Shown: piece after piece, positions 1 to 11,526 of the stretch | Position numbering within the stretch: the first letter of the stretch is position 1 | Layout of the letters: every line of letters begins with the position of its first letter | NCBI GenBank assembly: GCA_023105745.1 | Contig: JALGQZ010000001.1 | Coordinates: forward strand, 56,873,437-56,937,436 | DNA: 64,000 bases | From: Austropuccinia psidii | Taxonomy: Eukaryota > Basidiomycota > Pucciniomycetes > Pucciniales > Sphaerophragmiaceae | Direction of reading: 5' to 3' | Notes under the pieces: model-generated | Database searches by the model: none | What the model was told of the DNA's origin: nothing | The model's input: only the letters and a program-made list of their open reading frames with translations | Translations under genes and position numbers: made by a program

Positions 1-1018
1 AAAGGAATACCAAGACAAAAGTTATCAAAAGAAATATAATGAATTATACTTCAATTTTTATTACCCCAATTTCCAAAGGCTAAAAAAACTGCTTTTTAGA
101 GGGTAATTTTACTAACTATTTCATAATGAATTCACGTTTTTTTTCTGTACATCAGAATAGTTCTTAAATTCAACCTTGGGATTTCATCATGGAAATATTA
201 CACAAAAAAATTAAATAGAGATATTATTCTTTCAAGTGTCACATATTATATCTATCATCTGAAAACTTGCCTTCAGAGTTTTTCAAACATTTGTCTATTA
301 AACTCTTGATAATATCACTATTAATAAATAGTACTGTGGAACTCCTTTTAGTGTGGGATTGGATAAGGCAGTCCTTGAGGGGGATATAAAAGGTAAACAG
401 TTTTGAATTGCTGAAATAATCCTGTAAACAAGGGTGCTAATGGTGTTTTAGCTGCCCCTCTGAATATACTAAACAATCTCCCTACAGAGCTCACAAATCA
501 ATATTTAAGATTGTGGCTTTACAGCTAGAGAAGACTTTTTAGCAATCTCTATCAGACCTATTCAATAATCAGATAAGTAACTTATAAGTTAAAACAGTAT
601 AGGGCTGTCTGAGGCCACTTCCTTGGACAATGGGGACAAGACCCCTTGGAGGAAAGTTTCATTCATTCATTGGATTAAGTCTGGGCCAATGAGTACAAGT
701 CATATACTCATTGGGCACCATTTTTTGAGGACAAGTGCTCAATGGCCTTTATTCTGGGATATATCCCAAGGCATGGCTGATTGAATCAAAAGAAAAGAAT
801 GGCATATTCTGGAAGGAATACTCACTCAAGCTTGGAAAAAGGGGGAATCAAGTGAATTTGGCAGGGAAGAAGTAATGAAGGATTTTCAGGATAATGGTCA
901 AGAGGAAAAGAAAATTAAAAAGAAATTTTTTTGAAAAATGTGGGGATATTGAGATGCCACTCAACAGTGGCAGGGTATTATGATGTTCAGGAGCCCACCA
1001 GTTTCAAGAGGGGGATAC
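1..1018 (+). pseudogene. Decayed 3' end of a Ty3/Gypsy pol region leading into a 3' LTR
   Basis: No open frame of useful length survives. The segment ends at 1003-1018 in a purine-rich run (AAGAGGGGGATAC) directly before an LTR that starts TGTAAC. That is the polypurine-tract position of a + strand LTR retrotransposon, and the same GGGGGATAC-TG junction occurs at 61006-61016. The preceding bases would then be the ruined C-terminal coding end and 3' UTR. The element's body and 5' LTR lie outside the window. I cannot place individual domains; the assignment rests on the PPT/LTR junction. Confidence 0.4.
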
Positions 1019-1780
1019 TGTAACAACCATCCATCAGGGGTAAGGGTATTCATTCATACACCCACTCAAACACCTCAAATCAGCAAATCCAGTATCTGCA
1101 TCAGCAGTCAGTTTCAGCAATCTTCATTCTGAAACATGCATACAGTTTGGTACATCAATACAGCCTGTCAATACTTGTACAGGTTGGATTCACCCAATAC
1201 AGTTTCAATACACCAGTATGGAACTGTATGATCACTCAAATACACCACACCTCTTGTACAGGTTCTGTACAGCTGTACAGGACCTGTATTGGCCAGACTC
1301 AATTCAATCATCAATTATTCTCATGAAAATTCTTCCTCTGGATCAGGGCTGGTGATTCTCACATATACCAGCCCCTCTTTCTCCCCCCTGGGGATTTTTC
1401 CCCAGTTAATTAATTTAGTTTATTTATCATTTTATAATTATTCTTATCCTTATAATTGGGTATTATAATTATTCAATTTTAAGTTAGTCTTTGCCTTTTC
1501 ACTCTTTGCCTGTACAGTATGAGTTGGGTGGCTATATCCTTATTAACCCTTCTCTTTCCATTCTGACAGGTTGAAACAGTGGACTTGGACTTGTTTGTGG
1601 TTAGCTCTTCTATTTCTTACTCTTATTTCTTGTTGCTGCTTTTCTTATATTTATTCTTTTAGCAATTTATCTTTAACACTCTTTATTGTGTTCCTTCTTA
1701 CCATATCATTGAGCCCTCCATAAGTGAGTCCCAGTTTACTGAGTGCCAGGCCCTCTTCACTTTGAAGAGCCCCTGTGACA
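1019..1780 (+). mobile_element. 3' LTR, family S (762 bp), Ty3/Gypsy
   Basis: Begins TGTAACAACCATCCATCAGG and ends CCCCTGTGACA, so it has the TG...CA ends of an LTR. A polypurine tract lies immediately upstream, so it is a 3' LTR read on the + strand. A second, shorter copy (55682-56399) aligns along its length, sharing the CACCACACCTCTTGTACAG block, the TTAATTAATTTAG/TTAATTAATATATTAG block and the terminal AGTGAGTCCCAGTTTACTG block. It contains several TGTACAG palindromes (near 1175, 1256-1285 and 1511). At its right edge it abuts a gag fragment of an opposite-strand element, so the insertion truncated that element. Confidence 0.75.
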
Positions 1781-2426
1781 GTGCATTAGAAGTATTTACA
1801 ACTGTTTGTTGTTTATTTGTACTTCTTGCAATAGGTCCAACAATTTCTGGATCATAAGATCTGACTCTTTCAGCCTCTGGTTGAAAGAAGTCTTGTTCTT
1901 GCCTTATGATCCTCTTCCTCTCCTGGATTCTATCTTGGATTGGAAAGTATAGTGACTCTTGGTCTCTGTTCTGCTGGTGCCTGAGTGGTGAGACACCACT
2001 AGGGAGTCTGGTTGGGTTACCAGTCCTCATGAGCCTGAAAGGGTCAGAGTGTGTTAGCTCTTGTTCCATTTCTTGTCTATGATAAGTTCTTTGAAGAATA
2101 TCTCTTTGAGGGAAATCTTCTGAATACTTTCTACAAGTTCTTTGTAGTGGGAATCTGGTTTGAATTCCCTGTCTGCCATTCCCCATTGGAGAAGTTCTTG
2201 GAAGATCTGATGGGTTAGAACAAACTGTTCTATGCAAGCCATTCCTGGAGGTTTGCTGTTGAAACCCATCTTGGAAGGTGTAGAAAGGTTCATTTTGCCA
2301 TGTATTATGACTTTGAACAACTTCAACTTCTCTCTTTTCCAGGCCTCTATTCCAACTGATGGTTGTTTCTCTTTGTAAGGAATAATCCCTTGGAAATCCA
2401 AAGTCTTTGGAATGAGGTGGTATCAT
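1781..2426 (-). pseudogene. Truncated N-terminal Gag fragment of a second Ty3/Gypsy element
   Basis: An open frame from ATG at 2426 runs leftward and stays open across the LTR junction at 1780 (nominal 242 codons to 1698); only the part above 1781 is element sequence. The protein is hydrophilic, rich in Arg/Gln/Glu, with no catalytic motif. From memory it resembles the N-termini of Gag proteins recurrent in rust Gypsy elements, before the capsid-like domain. Capsid, protease and RT are missing because the family S element interrupts it. Its leader, a PBS-like site and 5' LTR follow in order at 2427-4876. A second frame (2054-2422) is also open here. Confidence 0.55.
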
Positions 2427-2549
2427 TTCTGATTTGCAAAGTGAGAGTTTCAGCTAGTTGATTGAATTCTTTTATTAGGGATTTATAAGTCACTTTGGAC
2501 AAGTTATTATTGAAAATATCAATAATAAATATCAATCAACTCTCCCCAA

Positions 2550-3130
2550 TATATACTCTGTATATATTAAAAATATTAATAATAAAATATGGTTTGTATT
2601 TTATTATGAAGTATTATTATTGAAATTATCAATAATAATGATAATAATCAATTTTTTACGCCAATTTGGGTAAAAATATGAATTATAAGAGTTTTTCTGT
2701 AAGAAAAATTCAAACAATATATACTTTGTATATATTATGAAAAAAAGATCAATAATAAAATATGATTTGTATCTTATTATTAAGTTTTATTATTGAAATT
2801 ATCAATAATAATGATAATAATCAATTTTTCACGCCAATTTGGGTGAAAAAATGAATTATCAGAGTTTTTCTGTAAGAAAAATTCAAATAATATATACTTT
2901 TTATATATTATGAAAAAAAACAATAATAAAATATGGTTTTTATTTTATTATGAAGTATTATTATTGGTATTATCAATAATAATGATAATAATCAATTTTT
3001 CACGCCAATTTGGGTGAAAAATGAATTATCAGAATTTTTCTTCAAGAAAAATTCAAATAATATATACTTTGTATATATTATGAAAAAAAAAACAATAATA
3101 AAATATGGTTTTTATTTTATTATAAAAAGA
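2550..3130. repeat. Tandem repeat, ~170 bp unit, about 3.4 copies
   Basis: Successive units begin with TATATACT(C/T)(T)GTATATATTA at about 2550, 2718, 2891 and 3061, giving periods of 168, 173 and 170 bp. Each full unit carries CAATAATAATGATAATAATC, then TTTTTCACGCCAATTTGGGTGA, then ATTATCAGAGTTTTTC and AAGAAAAATTCAAA. The last unit is partial. The copies differ by a few substitutions and short indels, so the array is not brand new. It sits wholly inside the leader of the - strand Gypsy element. Confidence 0.85.
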
Positions 3131-3428
3131 GAATATTTTATAAATATAAATTATATATTTATAGCTCTTCAAAAATGAAAAAATATTATTTTTCAAAAAA
3201 GGATATGTATACAGTTTTTTTTTTTTTTTTTTTTTATATTATGTTTTTTCATATATTTTTTTTGAGTAAAAAAAATCAGAATAGAGAAAAACCACAAAAT
3301 GAATCCCCTTCAGGGCTTCTTATGGCTTAAAAAAAGTGAAAATAAGCAAGAAAACAAGTATGATAACTTTAAAAAGCAGGAATATAAGTTAAAAATAGTG
3401 AAAACAAGCTGGAATTTCGTCTAAAATA

Positions 3429-3456
3429 GGTAAAAAACCTGGCCAGGCCCCCAAAA
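3429..3456 (-). promoter_or_regulatory. Candidate primer-binding site adjoining 5' LTR
   Basis: Read on the - strand, the bases directly following the LTR are TTTTGGGGGCCTGGCCAGG, the usual position of a tRNA-primer binding site (TGG at the LTR edge pairs with tRNA CCA). The complete chromovirus has a near-identical site (TTTGGGGGCCCAGCC, 27755-27769). I could not match it to a specific tRNA 3' end. Confidence 0.45.
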
Positions 3457-4876
3457 TGTCAGGGTGACTCTATGATATAGCTTAAGAATCATAATAAAAG
3501 CTATAACTATGAGTGTGACACGAAAATAATGATGATATTAGAGTGAGAATATGAGTAAAAGGGCTATACTAAAATAATTTAGTGATGGTGAGTACTGCTG
3601 ATAGCCCTGGGTGCAGTGTTTGCCTGTTGGTTTACAATAGCAAACCCTACAATACTTAAACTTGAAGTATACCTGTTAAATTCTAAGAGTATCACTTCCT
3701 TTGTTAGAAGTTATACCACGTAAGAATATCAAGAACAGGATGCTTAATTTGCTTCCTGGTGAGGCAAAGCCTCCTTTTATCTTGTTCTGGGGTAGTGGGA
3801 GGTGGTTTACCTCTGCACACAACCACAGAGTGAAAATTTTCACTACTGTGGGCTGGTTTGTGGTTCTATACACTCAATACAGGCTAGGATTGGGTTGAAA
3901 TGTGGTTTTAGAACCACAATTAGTCATTTTTACCCTATACAGGGTGAAAATTTTCACCAATGGAGTTTACAGGTGTGTTCTGGTGCTTCTGACGCGTCGG
4001 AAACTGTACAGAACCTGTATGGACCTCTGTATTTGACTTAACTATGAGTTATTGAAGTATAAATAAGCTTCAGCGTCTGTTTGAAACCTCATAATCAGAA
4101 TACAACTGTATCCTGTCATAATACAGCTGTATTGACCATATTGTGGGATTATAACCTTCAAATGGCCATACCTCTGTCGGTTTTTGAGATATCAGGCTCA
4201 AAGTTGGTTCATTGAATAGCCCTGTATAGGCTCTACACAATGATACCCAATTTGGTATGTTTATCATTAAATATGACAAAGTTATCCCATGTACAAGGTT
4301 TTTGTACATAGGCGTGGCTTGAGAAAAAAGCTGTATGGAGCTTGTTTGCCTCATAGCTTCTGTTATAGTTGAGATATGAAGAAGTGGATGGCACCATCAG
4401 ATAGCCCTTATTGTGCCCTTTCCAAAAAGACCCCATCTCAAGTATCCCACACTAAAACTGTAGAAGTTAGATGAGAGGTGAATGTTTTGTTCACCCTTAT
4501 TTGGTCTGAGTTTGACCATAACTTCAGTAATATTGGTGCTAGCTCAGTTTGGCTAGTACCATTGGATAGCCCTGACTTAGAGATTCAATTTGAATACCCA
4601 TTTGATGGGGTTAAGCCTCTTCTTCTAGATTTTAGATGAGAAGTGAAAATTAAGGTTTATTCTCAGCAACAACTTTGAGCAGGAATAACTTTGTTATTCT
4701 TTGTCCTATAGTTATGGGACTTATTTTTTCAGAAAGAGGTGAGTTTCCTCTTTCTTTTGATACCTTTTGAGCTGATTTGGCTCACTTCCATGTTTTGGTG
4801 GTATCTTGGCTATACCATTGGTTTATGGTATTTTGGCTGTCATGCTTGTGCTCTGGTTTTGAGTCACAGGCTGACA
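3457..4876 (-). mobile_element. 5' LTR, family B (1420 bp), - strand Gypsy element
   Basis: Both ends carry the perfect inverted terminus TGTCAG / CTGACA. Internal landmarks (GTGGTATAACTTCTAA, GGTGAAAATTTTCACC, CCCACACTAAAACTG) recur in the same order, inverted, at 45102-48485, which defines the family. The PBS-like site and gag leader lie to its left, so on the - strand this is the 5' LTR. The flanking CTATA at the outer edge has no visible partner because the other end of the element is missing. Short ORFs here (3701-4436) are chance frames. Confidence 0.8.
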
Positions 4877-6000
4877 CTATAATACTTCAATAAAATAGCT
4901 AGATTATCCTACTATTAAGGGATGAATAGTTATTCTCCTTCTTGGTATATAACTAATTGGATTCATTCATGCATCCATTCATTCATCAGGAAAAGAGGAA
5001 AAAATGAGGGAGAGAGGCCCTCTATTTATATTCTTTGGGCCCTCCATAGAGGCACTCAAAAACAAGGGACTTAGAATTTTTCATTTCTTTTGGCTGAGAT
5101 AATTTTTTAAAGTGGTGAGATACCATTTGTTTGGTTTGTTGCACCAATTTATGTATGATTATATAATCTGAGATGTTTTTTCTGGCAAGGAATTTTGAGA
5201 TGGTGTCATTTGATCAAGATATTGCACCATATGTTTGGTACATTGCACCATTTCTGGGGGGGTGATGTGATTTTGTACAGCTATTGCACCATAGGTCTGT
5301 ACACTGTTTGAAATTTAGGTTGAGAATGCTGTGTATTGTGGGGATTCTATTTGTCCTGTATGAGTTTTAATTTTCCTTCATTTAAATTGAATTCTGTTTT
5401 TGATTTATATTTACTGGATTATCAGGTTTCTGTGCTTGTATTTCCACAAATATGCTGTGTAATTTAAGGTTTTGATGGATTTTCCTTGCATAAATTAATT
5501 GATTTCTTTTTCTTTCTGTCTTGTGACTGTTTTTTTAATACAGTTTGAATTTATTCCTTGTTGAAGTAGCCTCAGTTTAATAACTGCATTGCTGAGCAAT
5601 CCAAAGGTTGAGCAGAGCTAGGGTAACTTGAGTGTTCCACTACCCCCTTTCACTGGTAACTTTAACATTTCTTTGCTAGCTTGTCTTTTTCTTTTCCTTA
5701 TTTTATTGTTATTCTTGTATTCAAATGGACCATTCTTCCAGGATTTGCTTATGGGATTATACATATTGATGAATTTAAATCCATTTTATTTCTGAATTTC
5801 TCTATTATAATTGATTAATTATTGATTTTTCTTTGTTATTTCTTCAATTTATAGCCTTATAAATGAAATTTCACTTGAAACTGGGCCATTAAGGTATGGA
5901 ATACCACAGTACTATTACTTGTCTTGTTAAATATAATCAATGGATTTTTCATAAGAACAAATAATTAATTAATTGCTCAATTTATTTCTTTAATTTCCAT
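4877..6000. other. AT-rich intergenic stretch, no gene recognised
   Basis: No open frame, splice-site pattern or LTR terminus could be supported. Around 5190-5300 the phrase TTGCACCATA/T recurs three or four times next to TTTGGTACA and CTGTACA, which looks like LTR-type sequence of an unassigned family. A short run at 5590-5660 is slightly richer in GC. I see nothing else. Confidence 0.4.
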
Positions 6001-7803
6001 AAGCTAGTAGGTATTATAGCAGTAAGCAATAATTATCTACTAGAATAAATTGCAAGAAAACTGAATAATAAAACCTTTTTATTGAAATGATATAAAATTA
6101 CTCCAATCAATAATTATATTTTGGAATATTAATTATTACACATCCTTAAAGAAAAAACTTTTAAGATAGAGAAATATTTAAAGCCTTTATTGAATCTCTC
6201 ACAATTACTCCACAAATACCTTGAAAAGGACTGGTAGAGTTGTTTTACAGATTATTTGTGGATTTACAGAATGAAAATATTTATTTTGAAGAAGTAATGC
6301 AGCTATTGATAGTTAAAAACTATTGGAAGAAGTATTATAATTTAATTTCAAATCTTTTTTTGATTGATTTGGAAAGATAGAAATACTCAATGATTTTTTT
6401 AACTAATACTAATGGATTGTATTCTTGATTAAACTGAATGATAAGATGATATCAGGAAAAAACAGAAATAATAGGCTTGTTTTTAGTCTAGAACTGCTAA
6501 AAGAGGAATTCCATGGAGAAATCTGAAATCCCAGTGAATGAGAAACCAGTCACTAAAATTTTCTTATTGATTAAATGAATTTTAGTCACATGATATTATC
6601 AGAATTACTCAATTAAGTCGTTCTATGGGACTACCAACTCATTTATGGCTAGGAAATAAAGTATTTGCATCTTTATATCTACTTTTAATTAGGGATGAAT
6701 TTTTTTCTCAAGCCTATCAATATTATTAGCAATCTTATCACAAGTTTCACTTGCCTGTGAATCCTAGAAGAGTAAGTTTTTCATGTGAAATGATCAAAAT
6801 TACACTGTAAGTAAAACCATTAGCTTGAATTATGAGGTTACTATTTTATGGATTTGGCGCATATTCTCTTTCACCATTGGTCCTTCAATTTACAGAAGGA
6901 TTCATTATCAATTCTCTTTTTAATTAATTTCTGAAGTATCACCACATTTTATATGTGGTATAAATAACTAGCATAGTGATAGCTGGTGACCAAGAGGTAG
7001 TTTCATGGATACTAGTCCCAAAATGGTTTTAGTTCATATTTTTGGGCTTATCCATGGTAAATAACTAAGAACTGACAATGTTACAGGAGTCAGAGTTGCT
7101 CATTACCTCCTTTTGATGTCAAAATAGTAGCTTATTTTCTATTCCCTCGTGATTCAATGTGATATTAACTTTATAAAAAGTTTCCCAAAAGGTTTTAATA
7201 GACCAATTGAGAAACTATCAGCCATGAATTTGAGGCTTAGATCTGACAAAACTTCAGAGACCTCAAAATCTGGGTACCCTGGCTTTGTTTGATGTCTATT
7301 GTCCCCCTTAGCTATTTTCATGTTAAAATAGTAATTCAGGATTCAAGACTTATATCCACTATTGGTGTACCAAATCTTTATTTAGTAATATAGTACCATC
7401 AAGTGCCACAAACATTCATAATACTATTCTTGGTGAATCTGTAACATGGGATTTATCAAAACACCATGATTTTGGCTTGAAAATACAAAAAACAAAATCT
7501 TCACAATTCTTTTATGTGATATTGATGATTAGGTGTTGAATTACTTGCCATATCACTACCTCATAGAGTTACTTTAAGCTTATTCAGACCATGGAGATAT
7601 CCTAGGTTAGTTTTTTGTGTAGAATGCAAAGCTGGCTTTTAATCCATAAATCTCCTTACTCACAAAAAAACTATTCATATTTTTCTATATGGAAAAGCTA
7701 ATTCTGGATATATACATGACTTATGGGTTATGTAATTTACAGACATCATTTTAATATGAATTGTGGACTATTTGGTTATTTAACATATACCTCAAGGCTC
7801 ACA
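6000..7803 (-). repeat. Inverted copy of long LTR-like repeat, family A
   Basis: Read on the - strand from 7803 this begins TGTGAGCCTTGAGGTATATG, then TGAATAGTTTTTTTGTGAGT, a CATTCTACACAAAAAACTAACC block, and AGCCAGGGTACCCAG near 7270. The same blocks occur in order on the + strand at 15124-15960 and, more decayed, at 18685-19440 and 38626-38920. The start is well defined; the left end is only a guess because no second terminus is recognisable. No coding sequence is visible in it. Confidence 0.5.
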
Positions 7804-9270
7804 AGTGCATGAACTCAAAAACTGATTATATCTACTCAATTTATATTATGTTTTGTCCAGCCATCCTTAAAATACCTTTTATGTTGTTCACCTAGGAAAA
7901 TTTACTCAATTTCAAATATAAACTTTCAATTTAACAAGAGAACAAGGACAATGGATATTATGTATCAAATAATACAGTTTTCAATATGAGAAACAAATTT
8001 GATGACCAGGTCACTCTTTCATAATGTGTATATGCTTAGAAAATCCTCAAATTCTTGAGATACTTTCTCCTTGATGAAATATTTAAAAGTAACATGTCTC
8101 CCATTTTAATACTTTCCATATTTGGTTTACCATTAATTAGTAAGTAAAGAGTCTATATTTCAAACCCAATATTCCAGTCAAAGCTCATAAAAAATATATT
8201 AAAGGTTGAATTCTTTACTCATGAAATGATAGGGAAAAAAATTAAAATACACAGATAATCAGAATAATCATTTTGAAGGATTTTCAAGCCATTGAGCTTT
8301 GAGATGCATGAAAAAAAGGCTGTATTCAAGAAATTGAACTCAAGCTTTGTGCATTGCATATGTGGCTGGAATTTCTGCCAAAAGTTCAATTTTTAAACTG
8401 AATATTTGAGATATGATCTTTGTATGCATTTTTCATCCATTATTCTTTGGCTTGTACATTAATTATGGAAAGTAAACTTAAATTCAATAAAAAAACTTAT
8501 TACTGGATTTAGTAATTTATAAGTGTTTTTTAGCTAAATACCTTTTATCATTTACCCAATAGATCTTTTGTAAAGAAATTCTTAAATTAAAGAAGCTTTT
8601 ATTTTGGATTTAAAATTATAAAACGTGGTTTGTTATATCTAAGCTGACTATTTTTCTCAATTCAAGAAATATACTTCATTATGTTTGGTATCTTCAAGTT
8701 TAAGAAGTCAGCTCATTTATTTCAGCCCAAAAAGTAGAATATAGGAAGAGCAATTCTATAGGTTTGAAATCCTTACATAGATTCTTATCAATAAATCTCA
8801 AATTCAAATTACAAAGGTCTGTGTGGATAGAAGAAATTCTGAGAACTGCAAAAATCAAGCCCAAAAGAATCCCTTTATCCAGCTAAGGAATCTGAATCAA
8901 ATTGACACTTTGTGGCAAGCCTTCCAAATGAAATACGAATTAAAAATGATTTCAAAATCCCCATCGTTATTATTTTGTTTATAATTTCATTTTCAGCTAT
9001 TAAGAACATCAAAAGGTAACATATGATCAGCGATTGCATGTATAAGATTTAAAAGGTTTTATTTATTCATTTTTCATATAAATAGTCCTCTTTCTATGAA
9101 TCTTGAATCCTAGTGACGGAAAAACTATTTTATTATATTTTCCTATTTGAAATTTTCTAATTTCTTTTATATAACTCTTAGTTCTTTTGATAGCTTGAAC
9201 TTTTACAAAACTTATTCTTTCATATAAAAAATCTTTTAGTAGCAAAAATTAACACCCATGGACATTCATT
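7804..9270. other. AT-rich stretch, no gene recognised
   Basis: No ORF of coding character, no LTR terminus and no tandem array could be supported. A 60-codon - strand frame (9063-9245) is Lys/Ile-rich as expected for AT-rich noncoding DNA. The right edge, from about 9270, changes to CpG-containing sequence that is probably the 3' flank of the gene at 9581-11526. Confidence 0.4.
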
Positions 9271-9580
9271 TCAACTCGACGCAGTTTTCTTCAGATGTGT
9301 CTTTTCGCACCAGCTTTTGAATTTTTTTATTGAGCTCCCATCTTGAAACTGATTAGTCATGTCGATCGAACTGTCTTTGTTTCGATTAATTTCTTACCAA
9401 TCAAAAAGTGGACAATTTGAATGACACAAATACAAATTCAGTTAAACATCAAAATAAGTTTTTTTGCTCAAGACAACAGAAAACAAAGCAGCCTTTTCCT
9501 CAATTCATGTCTTATTTGTTATAGAAACATTCATCACATATGCTTTGAGGAAATAAGTAGTGAGAATTCTCGTGCTAGTG

Positions 9581-11526
9581 TCAGCGAAGGATCTCCTGAG
9601 TTGCCATTTTGCTGTAGAAAGCTATCCAATTATTGCTGCGCAGCCAACTGCGCAAGTCGCGCTTTCGATCCTGATAATTCAAAAGTTGCGTGTGCTTTCT
9701 GAGGTAATTTTTAGCGTTTTGTTGGGCTTGAGCCAAGGCAATAGCCTTGTTTGCTGGTGTGACTTCTTCTCGCATAAAGCTTTTTCTGTGATTCAATAGT
9801 CCTAAGTAAAACATGAAGTCAAACAGCTTATCACTAGACGCCTCCAATCGCTGTCCTGCATCCAGCAATTCAAATTGCAATTTCAGCCTCTCATCAGTTT
9901 CAATCTGGTGCATAACCAGCTTTGACTCCTCGGAGAAAACATATGTTTTGGCGAAGTGTAAGATGTAGTAGATGACAATGAATTCTCCCTCTGCCCCTCT
10001 GGATCTTGGTTTTTCAATAACAGATAGCATTTCTTGTATCAATTCCCGGGCCACTTCCATCCTCGCGTTAGGCTGAATACTGTGGCCCTCAGTCAACACT
10101 GACGGCGTAATTGGCGGGCCAGGTTGGAATAGCTTATAGTTTTTGACTTTTTCTATGATTCTCTCTTCAGCGTTAAGGATAGACTTGTTAGCTAAAAAGT
10201 CACCTAAGCACCAAATCAACAATTCGTAAGAAAAAATGGCTTTCTGTTCGAAAGAAAGTGCTAAAGACACCAAGATTTGAAGTTAAAGTTAACTCAAGTC
10301 AGAAAATCGGGTATTCAACAGCTTTCACAATTGTAGGATCTCTGCAAGTAGGAAAATTTTCGTAGACTTTACTTTTTAACAAATTGTGTAGATGTTTAGT
10401 CTTCCAATCATTCATTATAAATTCTAGCTTTGGCATAAATATCCAAGCTTTGGGTGGGAGACCGGCATAAATATGCTTTCCATAAAGATCTCCCAAGTGA
10501 TTTGTGGTGAGCAAAATGTTTTTTAAATCTGAGAAAAAACTCCTCAGGTCTTTCCATGTTGATATTTTGTGCGCATACATAAAATCAATGAATTGGAAAA
10601 TACATTGCTCAAAGGCCACCTTGATTTCTGATCGAATCGATCGAAAATCGATTTCTCGCGCGCTGGCTAAAGTGTGCAGCTCATTTTCTGAGTGAAAAGA
10701 AATAGAGTGTAAAATTACAATCAGGTCTTTCATCAAATCTTGGGGTACCTGATTGCCTATGACGAAAATTGGCCTTTCTAACGATTTATATTTCCAAAAC
10801 TTTCTGGACTGTTTAGTCATTTCAAGTTGTAATTGCGCTAAATTTCCTACCACAGTAAACCCTGTATTCATACCTACGAATGAGAAGAGGTGGTTGCGCA
10901 CCAGAATCTGAATATTCTTGAAGGCTTTCGTCAGCTCATATAAAATCTCTTCAACATCATTTGGGTTTGAGCGGAGTTTGCTATAGCTTTTGAGACCTTC
11001 TCTACTTTGGATGACGATCACAAGAGAGTCCTTGAGCTTGTTATAACCTTTGATCATTTCTGCGATATCCACTAAAAAACCCATGAATGGGTCGAAAAAA
11101 CATGTGCAAGAAAAGAAAATAGTCAATTTGTTTTGAAAAAAATTAAGCCATGTTAAGATTTTGAAGTTCTTTGAACTTGAATTCTAATGATCATACGTAA
11201 GTTTTGTAAAATGAGTGCAGATTATTTCAGGGGAAACCATCTTTCTTACCGCTGGTCGGTCTTGGTTTTCCGGAATTCTTTATCATAAGTTGTCTAGAAA
11301 TTTGAATGATTTCATCATCAAGATTTTTGACAGTGGGACCCGAGAAGATTGATTCTTGAGGCAAATTTGGATGGTCATAGTACGACGTAAGGCCTTGGTT
11401 GAAGTCAAAAACTCTCATATCACTCAGTTTTTCCGCAAGACCATCAATTTCAGGTTGGCCTAAAGTCATTTTAAGACATAGTGCTAAAAAACTCAAATGG
11501 ATGATACGATACATCCTTCTCCGCAT
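9581..11526 (-). CDS. Probable secreted protein, three exons, ~551 aa (rust-specific, function unknown)
   Basis: Three neighbouring - strand frames join by splicing. Exon 1 is 11526-11250: ATG, a basic n-region (RRR), a hydrophobic stretch (about residues 8-18) and a probable signal-peptidase site near residue 23. A GTAAGA donor at 11249 pairs with TTTTTTAG ending at 11072. Exon 2 is 11071-10373, with a GTAAAG donor at 10372 and an acceptor TCTTTAG ending at 10261. Exon 3 is 10260-9581 (TGA). All junctions are phase 1 and keep one frame. Skipping the introns hits stops at 11227 and 10299. The mature protein is helical-looking, with no recognised catalytic motif and few cysteines. The region is rich in CpG, unlike the surrounding transposons. 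An alternative start is Met5. It could be an effector or a wall/haustorial protein; this is inference. Gene real: fairly sure; exact introns: less so. Confidence 0.62.

Larger units (their letters stand above)
2427..3456 (-). other. Leader (5' UTR) of the truncated - strand Gypsy element
   Basis: Very AT-rich sequence between the 5' LTR (3457-4876) and the gag fragment. It holds a ~170 bp tandem repeat (2550-3130), a 21-base poly-T run (3215-3235) and, next to the LTR, a PBS-like site. No ORF with coding character is visible except a short frame at 2347-2535 overlapping the gag start. Relatively intron-like composition suggests that the leader may be spliced out, but I cannot show this. Confidence 0.5.

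Noticed and set aside
9421..9799. + strand ORFs (93 and 79 codons) opposite the last exon of the secreted-protein gene
   Set aside because: They lie antisense to a better-supported exon and have no splice or start context; composition is that of a shadow frame.
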